From: DATLFA01 sp039934635
Lineage (GTDB): Bacteria > Actinomycetota > Acidimicrobiia > Acidimicrobiales > WLNW01
Assembly (NCBI GenBank): GCA_039934635.1
Contig: JBDTLT010000151.1
Location: 1 to 13,255 of the forward strand
Direction of reading: 5' to 3'
DNA: 13,255 bases
Part shown: positions 12,992 through 13,255 of the stretch, one piece after another
How positions within the stretch are numbered: the stretch's first letter is position 1
Layout of the letters: each line of letters opens with the position of its first letter
Notes under the pieces: model-generated
Told to the model about the DNA's origin: nothing
Seen by the model: the letters and a program-made list of their open reading frames with translations, nothing else
The model's database searches: none
Translations under genes and position numbers: made by a program

Positions 12992-12997
12992 ACTGTA
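12992..12997 (-). promoter_or_regulatory. -10 element for a possible leaderless sigma transcript
   Basis: The minus strand reads TACAGT, seven bases before the GTG start of the sigma gene. It overlaps the near copy of the 15-bp repeat by two bases. No good -35 and no ECF-type GGAAC motif is visible at the right distance. Confidence 0.35.
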
Positions 12998-13040
12998 CGC
13001 CCGAGCGGCCCTCGGAGCGGGCGGTTACGCCCGAGCGGCC
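12996..13040. repeat. 15-bp direct repeat upstream of the sigma gene
   Basis: TACGCCCGAGCGGCC occurs at 12996-13010 and 13026-13040, exact copies 30 bp apart, or about three helical turns. Both are in the 58-base gap before the sigma gene, and the nearer copy abuts its -10 candidate. A short CCGAG/CTCGG inverted repeat (13001-13015) is also there. It may be an operator or a remnant of duplication. Confidence 0.85.
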
Positions 13041-13042
13041 GG

Positions 13043-13255
13043 TCAGCCGCCGAGCTTGTCGAGGAGATTGGTGACGGTGTGGCTGCCCGCGAGCAAGGCG
13101 AACGCCAGCGCGCCGGCGCCCACGATGATCGAAGTGACGATCATGACGCCGAGCGCGTGGCGCAGCGAACGCCGCGCCGGCGGTGCGTCGATCGGCCCGT
13201 CGACGACCGGCGCGGCGATGGTCGCGACCGTTGTCGGGTCGGCCAGTTGCGGCAG
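13043..13255 (-). CDS. C-terminus of a membrane protein of unknown function
   Basis: A reading frame open to the window edge gives 70 residues ending at the TGA at 13045-13043. Third-position GC is high, as in the neighbours. A hydrophilic, proline-rich stretch (IAAPVVDGPIDAPPARR) precedes one membrane helix (GVMIVTSIIVGAGALAFALL) and a short tail ending LLDKLGG. In mycobacteria this place holds murJ (mviN), whose product has a C-terminal kinase-like part and a membrane anchor, but too little is visible here to assign a family. Fifty-eight bases separate it from the sigma gene. Confidence 0.65.
   Translation of the reverse strand: MPQLADPTTVATIAAPVVDGPIDAPPARRSLRHALGVMIVTSIIVGAGALAFALLAGSHTVTNLLDKLGG

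Noticed and set aside
1..13255. CRISPR arrays, tRNA or rRNA genes, insertion sequences
   Set aside because: No regularly spaced repeat array, cloverleaf-like segment, rRNA motif or transposase was seen on either strand.

Overview
This window is a chromosomal replication-origin neighbourhood from a GC-rich actinobacterium. The evidence is the gene order, the strong G/C preference at third codon positions, the GTG/TTG starts and an ECF sigma / thioredoxin / CwlM block beside parAB. From recall, the order matches the Mycobacterium tuberculosis origin region gene for gene: murJ region, sigM, anti-sigma, trxB, trxA, cwlM, then convergent parB, parA, rsmG, jag, yidC, yidD, rnpA, rpmH, then divergent dnaA, dnaN, recF. 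The divergence of the proteins suggests a deep lineage such as Acidimicrobiia (an inference, not proven).

Left arm (1-2966, minus strand): the 5' end of recF, then dnaN and dnaA, transcribed leftwards. DnaA-box-like 9-mers occur in two clusters, one in the dnaA-dnaN gap (1265-1553) and one around the dnaA start and upstream (2909-3090). Either or both could be oriC.

Centre (2967-8604, plus strand): a tightly packed rpmH-rnpA-yidD-yidC-jag-rsmG run with overlapping stops and starts, behind one plausible housekeeping promoter and a structured leader. A perfect parS palindrome (6850-6865) follows, sitting just upstream of and partly inside the longest parA reading frame, and then parA-parB. This arm covers ribosome and RNase P assembly, membrane-protein insertion, rRNA methylation and origin segregation.

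Right arm (8724-13255, minus strand): a leftward block read as the end of an unknown membrane protein, then an ECF sigma factor, its membrane anti-sigma (ATGA overlap), a small two-helix membrane protein, trxB, trxA and a CwlM-like protein that converges on parB. A motif matching the Streptomyces sigma-R consensus (GGAAT-N18-GTT) lies directly upstream of trxA, so the thioredoxin gene may have its own thiol-stress promoter.

I did not find an undescribed multi-gene system: the gene content is a conserved core cluster. The points worth a second look are regulatory or structural: the two DnaA-box clusters, an 11-bp tandem repeat and opposed boxes at the dnaA start, paired hairpins around the rsmG start, the sigma-R-type trxA promoter with a repeat-bearing leader, a 15-bp direct repeat before the sigma gene, the CwlM pseudo-amidase with no recognisable zinc ligands, the missing groove arginine in YidC and a possible internal start in jag.
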